A DNA stretch of 64,000 nt. It comes from Allium sativum (Eukaryota > Streptophyta > Magnoliopsida > Asparagales > Amaryllidaceae). Both the position numbers and the translations under genes were made by a program. The DNA is taken from NCBI GenBank assembly GCA_030737875.1, contig CM060910.1:618401303-618465302 (forward strand). The letters are read 5' to 3'. Below, piece after piece: positions 11,392 to 23,830 of the stretch (the first letter of the stretch is position 1; each line of letters opens with the position of its first letter). The notes beneath the pieces were generated by a model. That model ran no database searches and was not told the DNA's origin. It saw nothing but the letters and a program-made list of their open reading frames with translations.

Positions 11392-12118
11392 TGTTGGCTA
11401 GCTTTTTGACCTAGCCACCAAAGTCCAAAAGTAAGGGAAATATGAGTCTTTAAGGGTCCGACCCTTCGAGCATTCGATCGTGGTCATATTGTCATTCCCG
11501 AATCGTGACACTCCATCGGATCGCTGCGCCAGTATGCGACCCGATCGCCCCTCGTAGCCTCGATCCGATCTGTACCAGTAGCCACGACCCGTCCTCTCCT
11601 CTTCACCACGAGGCGATCCGATTCCAGATACCAAGTTGAAGGTCAGGACCGAGTCTTTCATGATCCGAGAAGGTAGGATCTCGCGACACCTGTCCACAAC
11701 TGTCATATTGACTAATTCTTCCTTAAGCTACAAACCAGTCCGAGATCCTCGGGATATGGGCCACGTATGACCGCGATCCGCCTGAAGAAATCAGCTATAA
11801 ATAGCCCAGAACTTGGCATTTTTCGGGATCTTTTGGCAGTTTTAAGGATTGATTCCACCATTACTGTCGTACCACTATTTCATACCAGATTTACTTCGAG
11901 ATAACTGAAAGGAATCGTAGTTGTAAGAGTGAGTTTGAGAGAAATCGTTGGTTGTACTATCATCCAAAGTATAATCAATAGCATATAAAGTGGACGTAGG
12001 CACGTTAACGCCAAACCACTATAAACCGTGTGTGTTTTCTGTTTTTTCCTCATTTTTCAGTTATAATTCTCTACGAATCAGAACTATTTGGGTGTTAGAG
12101 CCAAATTTTGTTCTAACA
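11392..12118 (+). repeat. 3' LTR of the Tat element (727 bp)
   Basis: The LTR begins TGTTGGCTAGC after the polypurine tract and ends TTCTAACA. A TATA box (CTATAAATAG) at 11795-11804 puts transcription start near 11830, which defines U3 and R. A hairpin near the 3' end (11989-12020) is shared with 5244-5276. The downstream flank begins GTAATAACCC, the start of an older LTR, so the expected 5-bp target duplication is GTAAT. The matching left copy is outside the window. Confidence 0.88.
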
Positions 12119-12999
12119 GTAATAACCCGGAAATCCGAGCCAATTTAAAAAATTTATTTTGGCAATTTTAGTGAATTTTGAATATTTAAAATGAATTATT
12201 TTAAATAATAACGACGAGAAATTTATTTTGAATAGAATTCGAGCGTGTATATTTATATAGATCGTCGTTATAATATAAATATTTATTTATAAATATAAAA
12301 GGAATTGAAAATGACGCGGTAGTTCGATAATTCGATTTCAAATTTCAAATGGATGTACAAGATTCAAAATAAACCGGATTTCAGTGAAACCAAAAATATT
12401 TGAATCTAATGGAGAATATCTTTCCAACGAATCCGAAAATTTGAAATTTCATAGCGGGAATAAAAAGTTACGTCCAGTTGAAAATTCAGAATAGTCCCTA
12501 TGGAATTCTGGCCCTTAAAAATGGAAATTTTGCAAACGACCTCGGTTCTCAACGAAACCACTTTTGTTGGATCCGTGATGTCAAGTAATTGCTAGGTTTC
12601 AAAATTTGTAATTTTCTGAATCAATATGTGAGCCTGGCAAAGGAAAACGTGTTTTGTCAATTTCAGTCAATTTTAATCGACTGGAAAATGGCCATTTTTC
12701 AGACGGTCTCAAAATTCGATGAAATTAGTTTTGTTAGGACCGTATCGTCAATACGAAGCTAGAAAATATTTTTCGGGAATTTTTCTAGTTAGTATGTGGC
12801 CGCAATAAATTGAAATACGCGTTCAAATTCAAAATATAGAGTTATATTTTGATTTTGACGAAAACTGATCGAAACAGTCGAATCTGCCTGCGATACATAT
12901 CCCATTGTGTTCGGAATGGGGGTAATTAGCTATGGACGACAAGCGGCAGGTTCGATTCTGAGTTAGAAAGAAAAAGTTACTTTTTAGTGGGTTAAAATA

Positions 13000-13373
13000 A
13001 ATAATATAATTCTCTCCCTCTCTCCTGTACCTTGGTTAAACCCCCCCCCCCCCACCCGCTGTCGTTCGATTCAAGAAAATAAAAAGAATGGGGGCTCGAC
13101 GATGAACTGCGCCGCCCCCCTTTCGATCCAGCGCCGCCGCCCAGGTGGGCTACCGCACCCCGCCCTCTTCACGCCCTCCTCCTCTTCTCTCCTCCTCCTC
13201 CGTTCTGAAAAGCCCCAAACCGCCACAACGCCCCCTCCCCCCCACCCCCCCACCCCACCGTAAACCCTAATCCGCCGCCACCACAGGGAAGGCCCCAGGC
13301 CCCCTCCACATTCGCGCCACTCCACTCCGACGAACTGCGGTCCCCCTCCCCCTCTCGCTCGCTGTAAGCTACT
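13000..13373 (+). promoter_or_regulatory. TATA-like box and C-rich leader of the old LTR, ending at a 5' splice site
   Basis: ATAATATAAT near 13001 is followed by CT-rich then C-rich DNA with an AACCCTAA word (about 13264-13271), ending at GCT, then GTAAGC (GT at 13374-13375). The order matches element 5 (48105-48486). It is read as promoter, first exon and splice donor. Confidence 0.45.
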
Positions 13374-13816
13374 TTATTCATTTATCTTATTTATTTTTTA
13401 CTGAAAATTTATTTATTCTAAAGCTGAAAACATATTTATTTTAAAAACTAAAAACATATGAATTTTAAAACTGAAAACTTATTTATTTTAATTTGTAAAG
13501 GAATGATTTTTATATTTGAAAGGATATGGTTTTCATATGAATGATTTTTATATAGTATAGATAATAAAAATATAATTTTTATATAATGTAGAGATTAAAA
13601 ATATGATTTTTATGGTATAGAAAGAATAAAAATACGTTTTTTATATTCTGTAGTTAGAAAAAATTTGATCTTTATATATGTAGGGAAATAAAAAACTGAT
13701 TTTTATTATATATATGTTGAAATAAAAATGTGATTTTTATAGAGATGATATAAAAAATCGATCTTTATATTAGAAGTAGATATAAAAAAATATAATTTTT
13801 ATATAGAGAATAGCGT

Positions 13817-13930
13817 GATAAAAATAGAATTTTTATCTATATAGTAGCTATGTAAAAATAGAATTTTTATCTATATAGTAGCGATGTAAAAATAGAATTT
13901 TTATCTATATAGTAGCGGTGTAAAAATATG
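13817..13930 (+). repeat. 35-bp tandem repeat in the old LTR
   Basis: The word TAAAAATAGAATTTTTATC followed by TATATAGTAGC occurs three times in a row with a step of 35 bp, plus a degenerate copy. It sits in a longer tract (13500-13980) of looser AAAAATnnnATTTTT palindromes. Confidence 0.8.
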
Positions 13931-14855
13931 ATTTTATATACATAGCAACAATATAAAATTGTGATTTTTATATATGTAGTGAACACTGACAACGAAAGTG
14001 GCAAAAGGCGAGAACGGTGAAGATTTCTACATATGAAGAGTCGTGGCGTTTGGTTTAGCTTATCGGTGAGAACTCCTCACCTTTAATTTAAATTTCTAGT
14101 TGAAATATATATTAGGATGCAGACGGTGTTTAGTAGCACCCGACACCCGTCGTCCATAGACCATGGACAGCTTGTTTTTTTGTTTTTTTGATTTTGATGT
14201 GTAGTTGATTGTGTGATGTGGATTGAAATAAAAATATTTTTATAGTTAAAAATAGAATTTTTAACGTGTATATGGAATGAAATAAATCAATATAAACAAA
14301 TCAAACGATTTCTTTATATACACACATTTGACTGATATTGATTGGGATGATAAATTTTACACATTGCCCAACTGCACAAATAAAATCTGTGTTTGATTGT
14401 TTGAAACCCCACACGGGTATTGGGAAGATATGTGACATACACTAATCCCAATAATTAGTTGTATGTCGATCGATTGATTCACAGACTGTTATGAGCGTTA
14501 AATATTTATATTTGATGCTTATACAGTGTAGAATGCACTTTGGATGATGGTTGATTATTTGTCATTGTTGATAGATACATGCATTGTATGGAAATCCATA
14601 GAAATAAAATCTATGGTAATTCATTGGGCCTCATTCCAGTTTTGAAATAGAATATTTGAAGAGCAATATTTGAATAAAATATTTGAGAAGAAATATTTGA
14701 ATAGAATATTTGAAATAGAAATATAAAAAGCCGTGTTGATTAGATTAACACCATTTTGACGTGAACGATATTTATATCGATTATATTTGTTTTTATAATG
14801 AATATTGAAAAGTGATTTCAAAATCGAATATTTTGAAATGAAATTCAAATTAAAT

Positions 14856-14938
14856 TGAATTGAAACGAATTAGAATTCGAATTGAATTGAAACGAATTAG
14901 AATTCGAATTGAAGTGAAACGAATTAGAATTCGAATTA
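14856..14938 (+). repeat. 27-bp tandem repeat (three units)
   Basis: Units made of TGAATTGAAACGAATTAGAA followed by TTCGAAT occur three times with one or two changes. A looser GAATTGAAAT-rich tract continues to about 15180. Confidence 0.8.
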
Positions 14939-15918
14939 CATTGAAAATAAAATGAATTTGAATTGAAATTGAATAGAATTGAATACGAATTGAAATTGAA
15001 TAGAAATGAATTCGAATTGAAATTGAATGGAGTATAAAACGAACTGAAATTGAATTAAAAATCGATTTGAATTGAAATCAATTTGAAATGAATTTAAAAC
15101 GAATTTATAAGGAAAAATTCAATTATGGTTTGAATTTGAAATGAAGTTGAAATTGTTTTGAAAACGAATTTAAAACGATTTATATAATATGTTTTAAAAG
15201 GAAATCGACAAAGTATATATTATATATATTATATATATAATATAATGGCCTGAATAGAATGCGCCGCTCTACGGTAGTTCGTGAATTTCGACCATTGACT
15301 TCGAATGGATATTGCGGGAGATCCGACCGTCGGATTCTCCTAAAACTGAAACCGTTGGGTTCGTATCGAAAAGTGCTTTCTAATGAATATTAGAGATTTG
15401 AAATCTAACAGTTGGATTTGGAATTATGTCCAAATCAAATTTGGAAAAGGTCGCTGTAAGTGCAGTTCGATGGCCGTTGATGGAAATCGACTGTACGGGC
15501 CTTGATAAAATGATTAAAAATAGTAATAATTTGTGTAAAATCATAAGAAATGATTTGTGAAGAATTGGGATGAAAACTCCATATTTGAAAAGATAAAAAT
15601 AGATTTTTATCGAAATGAACTAGTTTTGAACTAGAATTATAATTCTATTTATTTTTAAAATAAATAAAGTGGATTTGAAAGGGTTTTAAGAGTAACCAGA
15701 ATTTCCAAAAATTGAGTTGGAATGGATTTGAATCGAAATTGTCTTTGGAATATTTCGATGTTGGATTTCGTGATGATACAGATATTGTTATGGGAATTTG
15801 AAAGATATATTTGTATCGTTATTTCCAATACGATATTTGTTGGTCGTAGAATTTGATATTGAATATAAGCTGATATATTTTCTATTTAGAGCCTTGTGTT
15901 TAATATCAAATGAGATTT

Positions 15919-16386
15919 GGGTTTGTCGTGAACGACATCTTCATTAACACTGTTCTTAAGCCCAGTTGAGAAAAAGATTAAATCTTTTTATTTAGATTTA
16001 ATGAAGCGTACCAATTAAATAATATTTTATTGGAATTGAATTGGAATTGAATTGGAATTGATTTTTGGGTTTATCGTGAACGGTGTTTTAAATAACACTT
16101 GTTATTTAACCCGATAATTAATGGAATGTGATTTTGGGTTTTCATGAACGGTATCTTCAATAATACTGTTCTTAGACCTAAAGGAGTTAAGAAAATCAGA
16201 AACTATCTGGAGATTAGTTAATTTGAATGGTTTCTTGGATATTGATCTGATGTTGGTTTCGGCCTTCGGGGTTAATACGTAGGGAATTGCTCACTTGCTA
16301 ATTTACGGTTAGGGACTGATTGAAATGTGATGTGATTTTAGGGTTTATCGTGAATCGTGTTTTAAATGACATCGGTTCTTTAACCC
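15919..16386 (+). repeat. Four dispersed copies of a ~45-nt hairpin in the old LTR
   Basis: Copies lie at 15919-15963, 16067-16112, 16136-16178 and 16341-16386. Each starts GGGTTT, contains TCGTGAA or TCATGAA, and ends with GTTCTT or GTTATT and AACCC, AAGCCC or GACC. Outer (GGGTT/AACCC) and inner (GAAC/GTTC) arms can pair in most copies. Confidence 0.65.
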
Positions 16387-16850
16387 AGTCAAAGATTAAA
16401 AATAAGTGGAGTTTTAATGAATCTTTAATTAGATTGAAAAGATCGAGAATGGAGTATCACCAGTTTTGCTCCAGGCGATAGTTAAATCCTTAATAAGATT
16501 TGAACTTGAAATGGTAATTGAATTTACCGATAACACCGTGGTGTTAGATATGAAGTATTACCAGTTTTACTTCATGGGATGAATAGGTCGGGAGTGGGAA
16601 ATTAAAATAAATGATTACTTCGGTGTGGTTCGCTAATCCCGACTAGTTTGAATTGATATTCAAAGGAAGATTAAAGAATAAATTTAAAGAATTTATCTTT
16701 GATAAAATTAATGGGAACCTTTCCCTAAGAATGTGAAAATTAGAAACTAACTATAGGTTAGCTAAGTTGAATGGTTTCATGGATATTGATCTGATGTTGG
16801 TTTCGGCCTTCGGGGTTAATGTTTGGGGAATTGTTCTCTTACTAATTTAC
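16229..16850 (+). repeat. Direct duplication of an ~85-bp segment
   Basis: The segment around GATCTGATGTTGGTTTCGGC and ending in AATTTACGGTTAG occurs at 16229-16310 and again at 16767-16850. A reverse-strand copy lies at 24930-25025 in the reverse LTR. Confidence 0.8.
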
Positions 16851-16920
16851 GGTTAGTGATTGATGAATTAGAATGAGGCATATGTTGTGTTTGTGTAACA
16901 CTTGTTTATTATATACGCGA

Positions 16921-17960
16921 GTTATTCGAAAAGACCGGGTTTATCCCATTCTGAGTAGCTGATAAAACGGTAAGTCGAAGATGAAGACGGTGGTTGAAGA
17001 CCGGAGGTCTTCACGTCGTCTAGGTGATTAGTGATGATCTTGATTGGGATGTACACCCAAGTGGAGGGAATCGGTTGGTGATCGTCTAGACGTATTTGGA
17101 GATCGATGGGTATGCGAGGAATAACGTTCCTCCGGTTTCGTTCAGACCCAAAACGGACTTGCAAATGGACTGTGTGTCTGACATGGGAATTCATTCTGTG
17201 TGATTGATAGCCATCAGTTGCATGGTGCGAATTACCTGTGTGGCGTGCTAAGATGCAGTGATCAAGGCTTCTGTTGAAAAGCAAAGTCTTGTGGTTGATG
17301 ATCAAAGCACCGCCTGTGTGGCGTAGCTATGTGTATAACGTGAACTCGCGAGCCTCACACCCCGGTATGAACCAGAAATGGGAGAGGACATCAGGGAGGG
17401 CATGCGTCTCTTTCTAGCTAGAGGTGGTGTCAGTGCTTGAACTGGCTGACATTTATATTATTTTCACCTGTGTGGTTGTTGCTGTTGCGAGGCGCCTCGA
17501 TTTCATCGGTCGATCCGGGACCGATGGAGTCATTCTTTGGCTCATTTGCGCCCCATAGGGCGGGGAGATGTATTGTTCAGGGTTTAAGTTTAATCCACAT
17601 CGAGTGGACCGGCCCTGACGATCCAAGGGTCACTCGAGCTCTGATCCTGAGACATGGTAGGCTAGATTGTCTCGAATCGGTAGAGGACTATCTTTTGCCT
17701 TGGTTCACAGACGGAAATCCAATTTCCAAATACGTGACTTTGCGGTTTTATTTGTAGAGCCTAGTATGGAGACATAGTGGTATGGGGCGCTTATGCCGTC
17801 TATGATTGATACTTATGATTTGAAGTTGTTTTATACACTATGCACTTATAGTAGTATCAAATGATTTGTTTTAAACGTATCAAGCATTCTTGGCTATTAT
17901 AAGGTAAAAGCCTTATCCTCCGGCTTGCGTTGCATTGTGTGATGGGACCTGGGTCTTATA
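16921..17960 (+). repeat. Conserved noncoding block of the giant LTR family (old copy)
   Basis: This 1 kb stretch aligns readily with 51562-52620 and its 3' LTR copy, although neighbouring LTR DNA has diverged widely. It contains the perfect hairpin GAAGACC-GGA-GGTCTTC (about 16996-17012) and the 12-bp palindrome CGAGGCGCCTCG at 17488-17499. Small indels of one or two bases separate the copies, so conservation is not of a reading frame. A 106-codon ORF here (17437-17757) is not kept in the other copies. Confidence 0.7.
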
Positions 17961-18513
17961 ATAGCTTCATTTTTCTTTATTTAGCATTGCGCTATTTGTG
18001 TTATGCACTGGCATTCTTAGGAGGAAACCCGTTCCGTGTTATACGGCGTGGTCCCTTGATTTATCTAACTTTAAAATAAAGATTAATAACTATTTTAGTT
18101 CTCACACCAGTCCCATGTCTGACCTGGAGTTTATTGTTTTAACCTAAACTCTGGGTGCCCTTATTTTGACGCGGGCAGCTAGTAGTTTTGGTTTTGCAGA
18201 TTTATATTCATAGGATCCTGGTTTACAACTGGAATGATATCCGAAAAGCTTTGTATCCGTGTATTACTTCTAGTTGTGTATTGTATTATTTTCTGCTGCT
18301 ATGTAATGTATTGTAATCTCTGATATTTTTTAATGTGTAATATTGGTTTATACTCTGTATATTCTCGTATGCTGATGAATTGTTGTAATTAACAATGAAA
18401 TGTTCTTCTTTCTACGTTCTAATTTGTCGTGTTCTCAAAACAATCAGGCGTTTCGAAAGGTCTTGATCGGTTTAGTGACTGATTCGGATCAAGCGAAATT
18501 CCTGGTCGTTACA

Positions 18514-20170
18514 ACTCAAAACAAATCATATATTTAAATTTTGACGGGCGTATCATATTTTATAACTCAAGTTGTACAATTCATGTTTATTACTTATAAA
18601 TTCGAATCAAAATCTTGTTTTTCAATTTGAACGATTCATACAATTTAAACTATTCTTATAAATTCGATTTAAAAAATTTCCCAATTCAAAACCAAACGAT
18701 TTAAAAAATCAATTCTATATATAAAATTTACATATATTCAAATTCACGGTTTGGTCGCTAAAGAAATTGAATTCATTTCATATCAATTATAATTTCAAAT
18801 TAAACATTACAAACACATTTTAAGTTCATTTCTTTCAATATTTAAATTAACCACATCTAATTCGCATTCAGTTGATTTATAATCAAATTCACTTAATATC
18901 CATTATAGATTCAAATTCATTCCATAAATTTGGAAATTCAAATTCAAAACAATTTCACTATTCAAGTTTTTCTCTTATAAACTTTTATCGATTCAAATTC
19001 AAGTTCATATTCATATGAGTTCATTTGTTGAATCAAATCTCAATATTAAATTTTAAATCTTTAAACCCGGAATTTAAATCGCAAAATCTTAACTTATCCA
19101 TCTTAAGTTTGTTATTAAAATTTGTAAAATATATATAAAAGAAAATTTAACTTTGAAAATAGTTATGTATATATAAGTATATAAAATTCTAAAGTGAATT
19201 AGAAAATAGATTATAAACATATATAAGTCTAAAATAATATAGAAATAGGTTTATAAGAATTATTTATTAAATAAAAGTTTAAAATACTAATATAATTAAA
19301 TTATATGATTTAAAATAAATAAAATTATAAGTAAAATCTTAAATAAGTATTTAAATCTATATTTACTTATAAAAATCATATTAAAACATATAATTTAAAA
19401 TTTACGAAATATCAGTTTAAAATCTTAAAAATATAAATATAAAATTATTAATCTTAAATAACTATTTTAAATTAAATTTTCCAAATCATTATACTTCGAA
19501 AACATGACCAACGTTGTCTGTATATAGTTTTCTAGCCTACGGTCAAGTGATACCGATATTTATCATTTCAATCCGCGATTTAAAATTTCTACGGGTATAT
19601 CATTTCTACCCACAATCCCAAATTCAGTAAAAATCATTCAGGTCTATCATTTCAACCCATAACAATTTTTCCCTATTCTAATGTCCATTCGGGTATGTAT
19701 CATTTCAACCCTTAGTGATTATCTTCCCTAAACTAGGGGCATCAACAACATAACAAATCGTCACATATCATCAATCATATCATAAGTCATATATCATCGG
19801 TGCACCTACATGTCACACGAATATCGTGTCATATATGAAAGTGTACATATTAAACAGACAAGTTCTACGAGCAATCATATACATTTCATAACAATTCATT
19901 TGTGCTAATCTAACAACAATGAAACAATGTTGGTCAAGTATGAGATAAACTCACCTTTCGAGGCGTAGAAATGGAGATGACAATTGACGGACGCAGAATG
20001 AACCGACGATTTCTAGGAACGACTCAGAATGGATTCAACTCAATGATCACTCAATATTATATTTTTATAAGAGGCTTGGGAATTTTCAATGGATCGGTAC
20101 GACTATTGGGTTTTGGGAATGATTTCGGTACTCAACACCAAACCCGACTCAAAAATAAAACAATATTTTT
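18514..20170. other. AT-rich unassigned DNA with a degenerate ATCATTTC repeat
   Basis: I see no gene. The stretch 18514-19490 is extremely AT-rich and rich in TTCAAATTC-like words. From about 19540 to 19720 the motif TATCATTTC, followed by AACCC or TACCC, recurs about four times and is flanked by CGGGTAT. Minus-strand words resemble parts of the giant LTR family (GGGTATATCATTTCTACCC is a GGGT...ACCC hairpin like those at 15919-16386). A decayed reverse LTR is possible, but no termini are visible. Confidence 0.4.
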
Positions 20171-20180
20171 TTATAAAATA

Positions 20181-20215
<35 letters not shown>

Positions 20216-20640
20216 CACACAAGACACTATATATATGCATTTAAAATTATCATGACGCTAAAGACACAAAAAAAAACTGTATACACATTTACATTTAAAA
20301 TTAACACACACAACAAAACTTCAAAACCTAAATTATATAACACATCTAAACTATTATATGCATATATATTCATATAAACCCATACACACACATGAACAAC
20401 AAACATATACAAATATATAGATATATTTCAAAGCACTCAACACCAAAATATACACTCACACAAAAAAAACTATACACGCACGCACTACACTACGTACACA
20501 CACATACAACAAAATTACTCACGCACACTGCTAATACACTCAACAACTCAACACACACACCCTCCACAAACACAAAATACAATAGCAAAAATAAAAGAGA
20601 ACTCACACAAACAACCAACTCACACACACTCCATGAAACT
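20181..20640 (+). repeat. AT and AC microsatellites
   Basis: A perfect (AT)n run at about 20181-20204 is followed by (AC)n at 20207-20220. An irregular CA-rich tract (ACACACA, CACGCACG) runs to about 20640. ORFs predicted across it are low-complexity shadows. Confidence 0.85.
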
Positions 20641-22004
20641 CACGCATGCAAATGGGGGAGTGGCCTTTTGAGCGAGGCAAAGTTAGATGCGGAGGGAAGT
20701 ATGGAACATGGGTGCTGGCCGGAAGAGATGAGCTCAGGTCAGTGGCTTCAAAAAGACAGCAGTGGGTCTTGGATGGCGCAGGGGCAAGGTGATATGGTTC
20801 AGGGATCAGAGAGCTTGCGGGTGGTGAAGGTGGCACAGGCAGGGCGGAGATCATTTGGGTTCAGGTCGGTCAAACAACAGGGCGTGGGCGAGTTGGTGGG
20901 CGGCTTCAGTGAGGGGAGGCGCTGGGTAAGGTGGTCAGCTCCGTGAAGGCGCCGCATGGAGGTGTGAGAGTCGGTAGTGGAAGGAATGAATAGAAAAGTG
21001 AAATTGGAAAGAAAAATGGCAGTGGAAAGAGTGAGCTGATGTATATTTCTTTGCTTCTCAAAACAATGCGTATATTATTATTTTCCTATATATATTATAT
21101 ACGAAAGATGCTTTGGAAAAAAACAAGACTTTTAGGAAAACAGAGTTTGGCATTGAAAACATTAGTGAAAAAATGGATACAAATGAAGTGAACGAAAGAG
21201 AATAAGTGCATGGAAAAGGGAATGCATGGTCTAGAAATTGGAAATGAAAATGGAATGTTGCGTTGCATGTATGGTTTGGAAAAACAAAGTAACACATGGT
21301 ATTGGGATGGGAAAAGGTGGCAACACATGCATTGAATATTTAAATTAAAAGTGACGTGAAAGAGAGCAATGTGCATGTTTAGCTTATATGTATATGTCCA
21401 TACTAAGCCTTGGAAAGAAATAAAAAAATAAATGGGTGCTTTAGTGAAATAAAAGGACGGCTTTTGCAGACCCAAAATGACTAGAAAAATATGCAGGACC
21501 CGAATAGGGACACATCGAACTCAAATGACTTTGTTTCAAAAATGAATTGTGCAAGCCTTATTTGAAATTACAGCACGAACCGAGCACCGAAACTGAAAAA
21601 TGAATATATTGCACTAATCAGCGCGATGAGACGGATGCAATGGTATATAGTTTGTAATGTCAGGATCAAGGGCGGATATAGGAATTGACAAAGGAGTGGG
21701 CTGATTTTTATATTGGGCGCTACTATTCACACTGCAGTTTACTCTTCCAGCCATCTTTTTAAATTTAATACAAAAGATTATTTTTTATATTCTTCTGGCC
21801 ACCATATATTATTCTTTCTCTTATTTATTCACCACCATACTTCTCCTAATAAAAACACATACTTCTCTACATTTTCAAAGCTTAAACCCTAACAAAAGCA
21901 GATATTTTTTGTGACTAATAGAGATGGAAGATGAACATGAAAATGATTGTAACAAACATGGATTTTCGACCCTGAAAATCAACACAACACACTATGTTGG
22001 CTAA
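20641..22004. other. Unassigned segment, G-rich then AT-rich
   Basis: The stretch 20650-20980 is GC-rich with many GGTGG and GGGCGG words and no recognisable protein in any frame. 21000-21660 is unassigned AT-rich DNA. The part 21690-21850 has an inverted counterpart at about 29565-29690 (shared words GTGGCCAG, GGCTGGAAG/GGCTAGAAG and AGTAGCGCC/AGTAGCACC on opposite strands). Confidence 0.4.
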
Positions 22005-22008
22005 TCAA

Positions 22009-22278
22009 GCATCGGATACCAGACCATTGATAGAAAGAAGTTAGAGGGTGAGAAATAGAAAGAAGGTTAGAATAGAAGAATAAGTTGATCCCAAAAGAAC
22101 AGAGTCAGAGTAAACACGAATCTCATGGCGGGACAAATAAAATACATTATATAACAATTTTTGGAAATACAAACTTGTTATTGTATGTCCATACCATTAT
22201 CACATAACATCTAAGTGGAAATAACTCTATATATATCTAATGTTGAAGCCACATGCTCCAAGCACCTTCAAGTATATC
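22009..22278 (-). mobile_element. Minus-strand copia-type relic (primer site and LTR)
   Basis: On the minus strand the LTR ends TTTCTATCA (plus 22028-22036) and is followed after six bases by TGGTATCCGATGC (plus 22021-22009). That is a near match to the tRNA-Met primer site TGGTATCAGAGC. A short LTR ending TTCTATCA before such a site is common in plant Ty1/copia elements. The far LTR edge (near 22278) and any gag sequence to the left could not be fixed. Confidence 0.45.
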
Positions 22279-22539
22279 TGTAAAATCCCGACTACTTAAC
22301 TGCTCGTACAAATTTGGGCTCCCAAGAGTTTAGGGAAAACAAAACAAATCATGTGACTGGTGTGAGTAAACCCTAATAACTTGATTTAACATTTAAAATC
22401 CTTTTAAAACAAATGATAATCATAGGACTGATCCACACATAAAGACGGATGGATTTTACCTTACGATAACCCAAAACATTTTCAACATTAATACTATTCT
22501 GATATTATAATAATGTCTAAATCAAGTAAATAACAATCT

Positions 22540-23830
22540 AGCAAAACGCTTTCATCTCTAATATACACGTAAATGTGTATATTTTATCCGCATATTTATC
22601 TTGTTTTCTCTTTAAAATAACTAATACTGTGTATTTATAGTTGTGTTTCCAGATTATTTTTGATGAATGGATGAATGCACTTAATTGTTGAAAAGTTTGA
22701 AGAATTGGTGCAAGAATAGTGTTGATTTTTAGAGCTGGATTAAAGCTTGAAGACCTAAAGAAATATTGTTGTTCAATCACCTTCTGCTACATATTTTAAT
22801 GTCAAAGATTCAATGCTTTTCCATAATGATCACTTGGAGTACTTATTCATTCTCAAGGCAATTGGTGTTGGAGCCCACAACCTATTTTCTTTGCATGTGT
22901 TCGTATTAGCTCATTTGCAAGGCCTCTCATTCTACAGTTGCGTTCGCACTGGGTTATGTGTTATTTAAGATAAATCTTTTGTCCCATATTATGCAATGAG
23001 CCTCTTAGTCTTGGCCAATGCAAATATAAATACATTGTACCTCATTCATGTAAAAACGCACTTAATTTTATTCTGTAATTCTCTTCTTGGAATAAAACTC
23101 TTCTTCTCCCTTTCTATTTGCTTTTTATTGTATTTTATTTTATTTATGTTGTATATATTCTGTTTTTCTTCTTCTTTGGATATGTCTAGCTAATCTCCTT
23201 TAATTAGGGGGTGATGACGCTGGATTAGATTCAATATGAATCACATTGCCAAAGAGATTAGAACTTCATGTATGTAGATCTAGATCTAAACCAAGGGTTG
23301 GATCTGAACCTTCATACTCTGTGTCGTTTAAGTGCTATGCTCCTTTACAGGGTATATTCGAGTTCGATCTAACGTTTATCAGATTTAGATCTAATATTTA
23401 TGGTTTTAGAAATAAATTAATGAATATGTCCTGATAGCCTATGGTTGTTTAAGAGCTTAGCTCTTGCATATGCTATACTTGTTCTTATTCACATATTTGT
23501 TCTAGAAACCTAATTATCATTGATTCATGTTTGTGACAGAAACATGAATTAGTTCCGATTAATCTATTTGGCTGTTGATGAATATTAATCTAATTTATGT
23601 CATGCTCCCTAATTGCTTTTTTTATATAAATCTCTCTTTTTATTTAATTGCTTTTATTTTATAGTGTTCTCAATCAATCAAAATCCTAATAGCTTTATTG
23701 GATTTATTAGTTTAATTATTTTTGGTCCCAGAATTCGACACCCTCACAACAATCCTTATTGTTTAGGAAAGTCGTACGGAATTTATAATTGTTTTCAATA
23801 GTTTAAATTGTTCGCAAACAATCTCATGCT
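22540..23830 (+). other. Likely insertion of unknown type inside the reverse LTR
   Basis: This segment has no counterpart in the other giant LTRs. It has a TATA-like AATATAAATACATTG at about 23021-23035, a T-rich stretch with AATAAAACTC near 23090, a repeated AGATCTAGATCT region near 23275, and ends near GAATTCGACACCCTC (about 23731). It could be an LTR or leader of another retroelement. No termini, duplications or protein are clear. Confidence 0.3.

Larger units (their letters stand above)
1..12118 (+). mobile_element. Ty3/gypsy retrotransposon of the Tat lineage (element 1), 5' end outside window
   Basis: A gag, protease, reverse transcriptase, RNase H and integrase series runs from base 1 to 5153. 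It is followed by a tandem-repeat region, an antisense gene and a 727 bp LTR bounded by TG and CA. The order gag-pol, then a long 3' region with tandem repeats and an antisense ORF, then the LTR, is known for Tat-lineage elements such as Ogre, Retand and Grande. RT carries YVDDML and protease carries VDNGSS, both usual there. The coding region has at least five premature stops and altered integrase catalytic residues, so this copy cannot move by itself. The 5' LTR, primer site and start of gag lie left of the window. The right edge abuts an older LTR at 12119. Confidence 0.9.
12119..18513 (+). repeat. Old giant LTR (about 6.4 kb) related to the LTRs of element 5
   Basis: Its start (GTAATAACCCGG, missing the first T because the Tat element inserted there) and its end (CTGGTCGTTACA) match the LTR termini of element 5. 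So do many internal blocks: the early 'AAACCACTTTTGTTGGATCC' region, a C-rich leader, AT-rich simple repeats, and a well conserved stretch at 16921-17960. A TATA-like AATAATATAAT lies at 12999-13010 and a 5' splice site GTAAGC at 13374. No primer-binding site follows 18513, so this is a 3' LTR or a solo LTR. It is heavily diverged from element 5 outside the conserved block. Confidence 0.8.

Noticed and set aside
17437..17757. 106-codon ORF in the old LTR, with related short ORFs at 52184-52375 and 62858-63049
   Set aside because: The DNA is conserved, but one- and two-base indels change the frame between copies, so the conservation is not of protein.
18514..21660. A further reverse giant LTR
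   Set aside because: G-rich leader-like and hairpin-like words hint at it, but no LTR termini or extended alignment could be found by eye.
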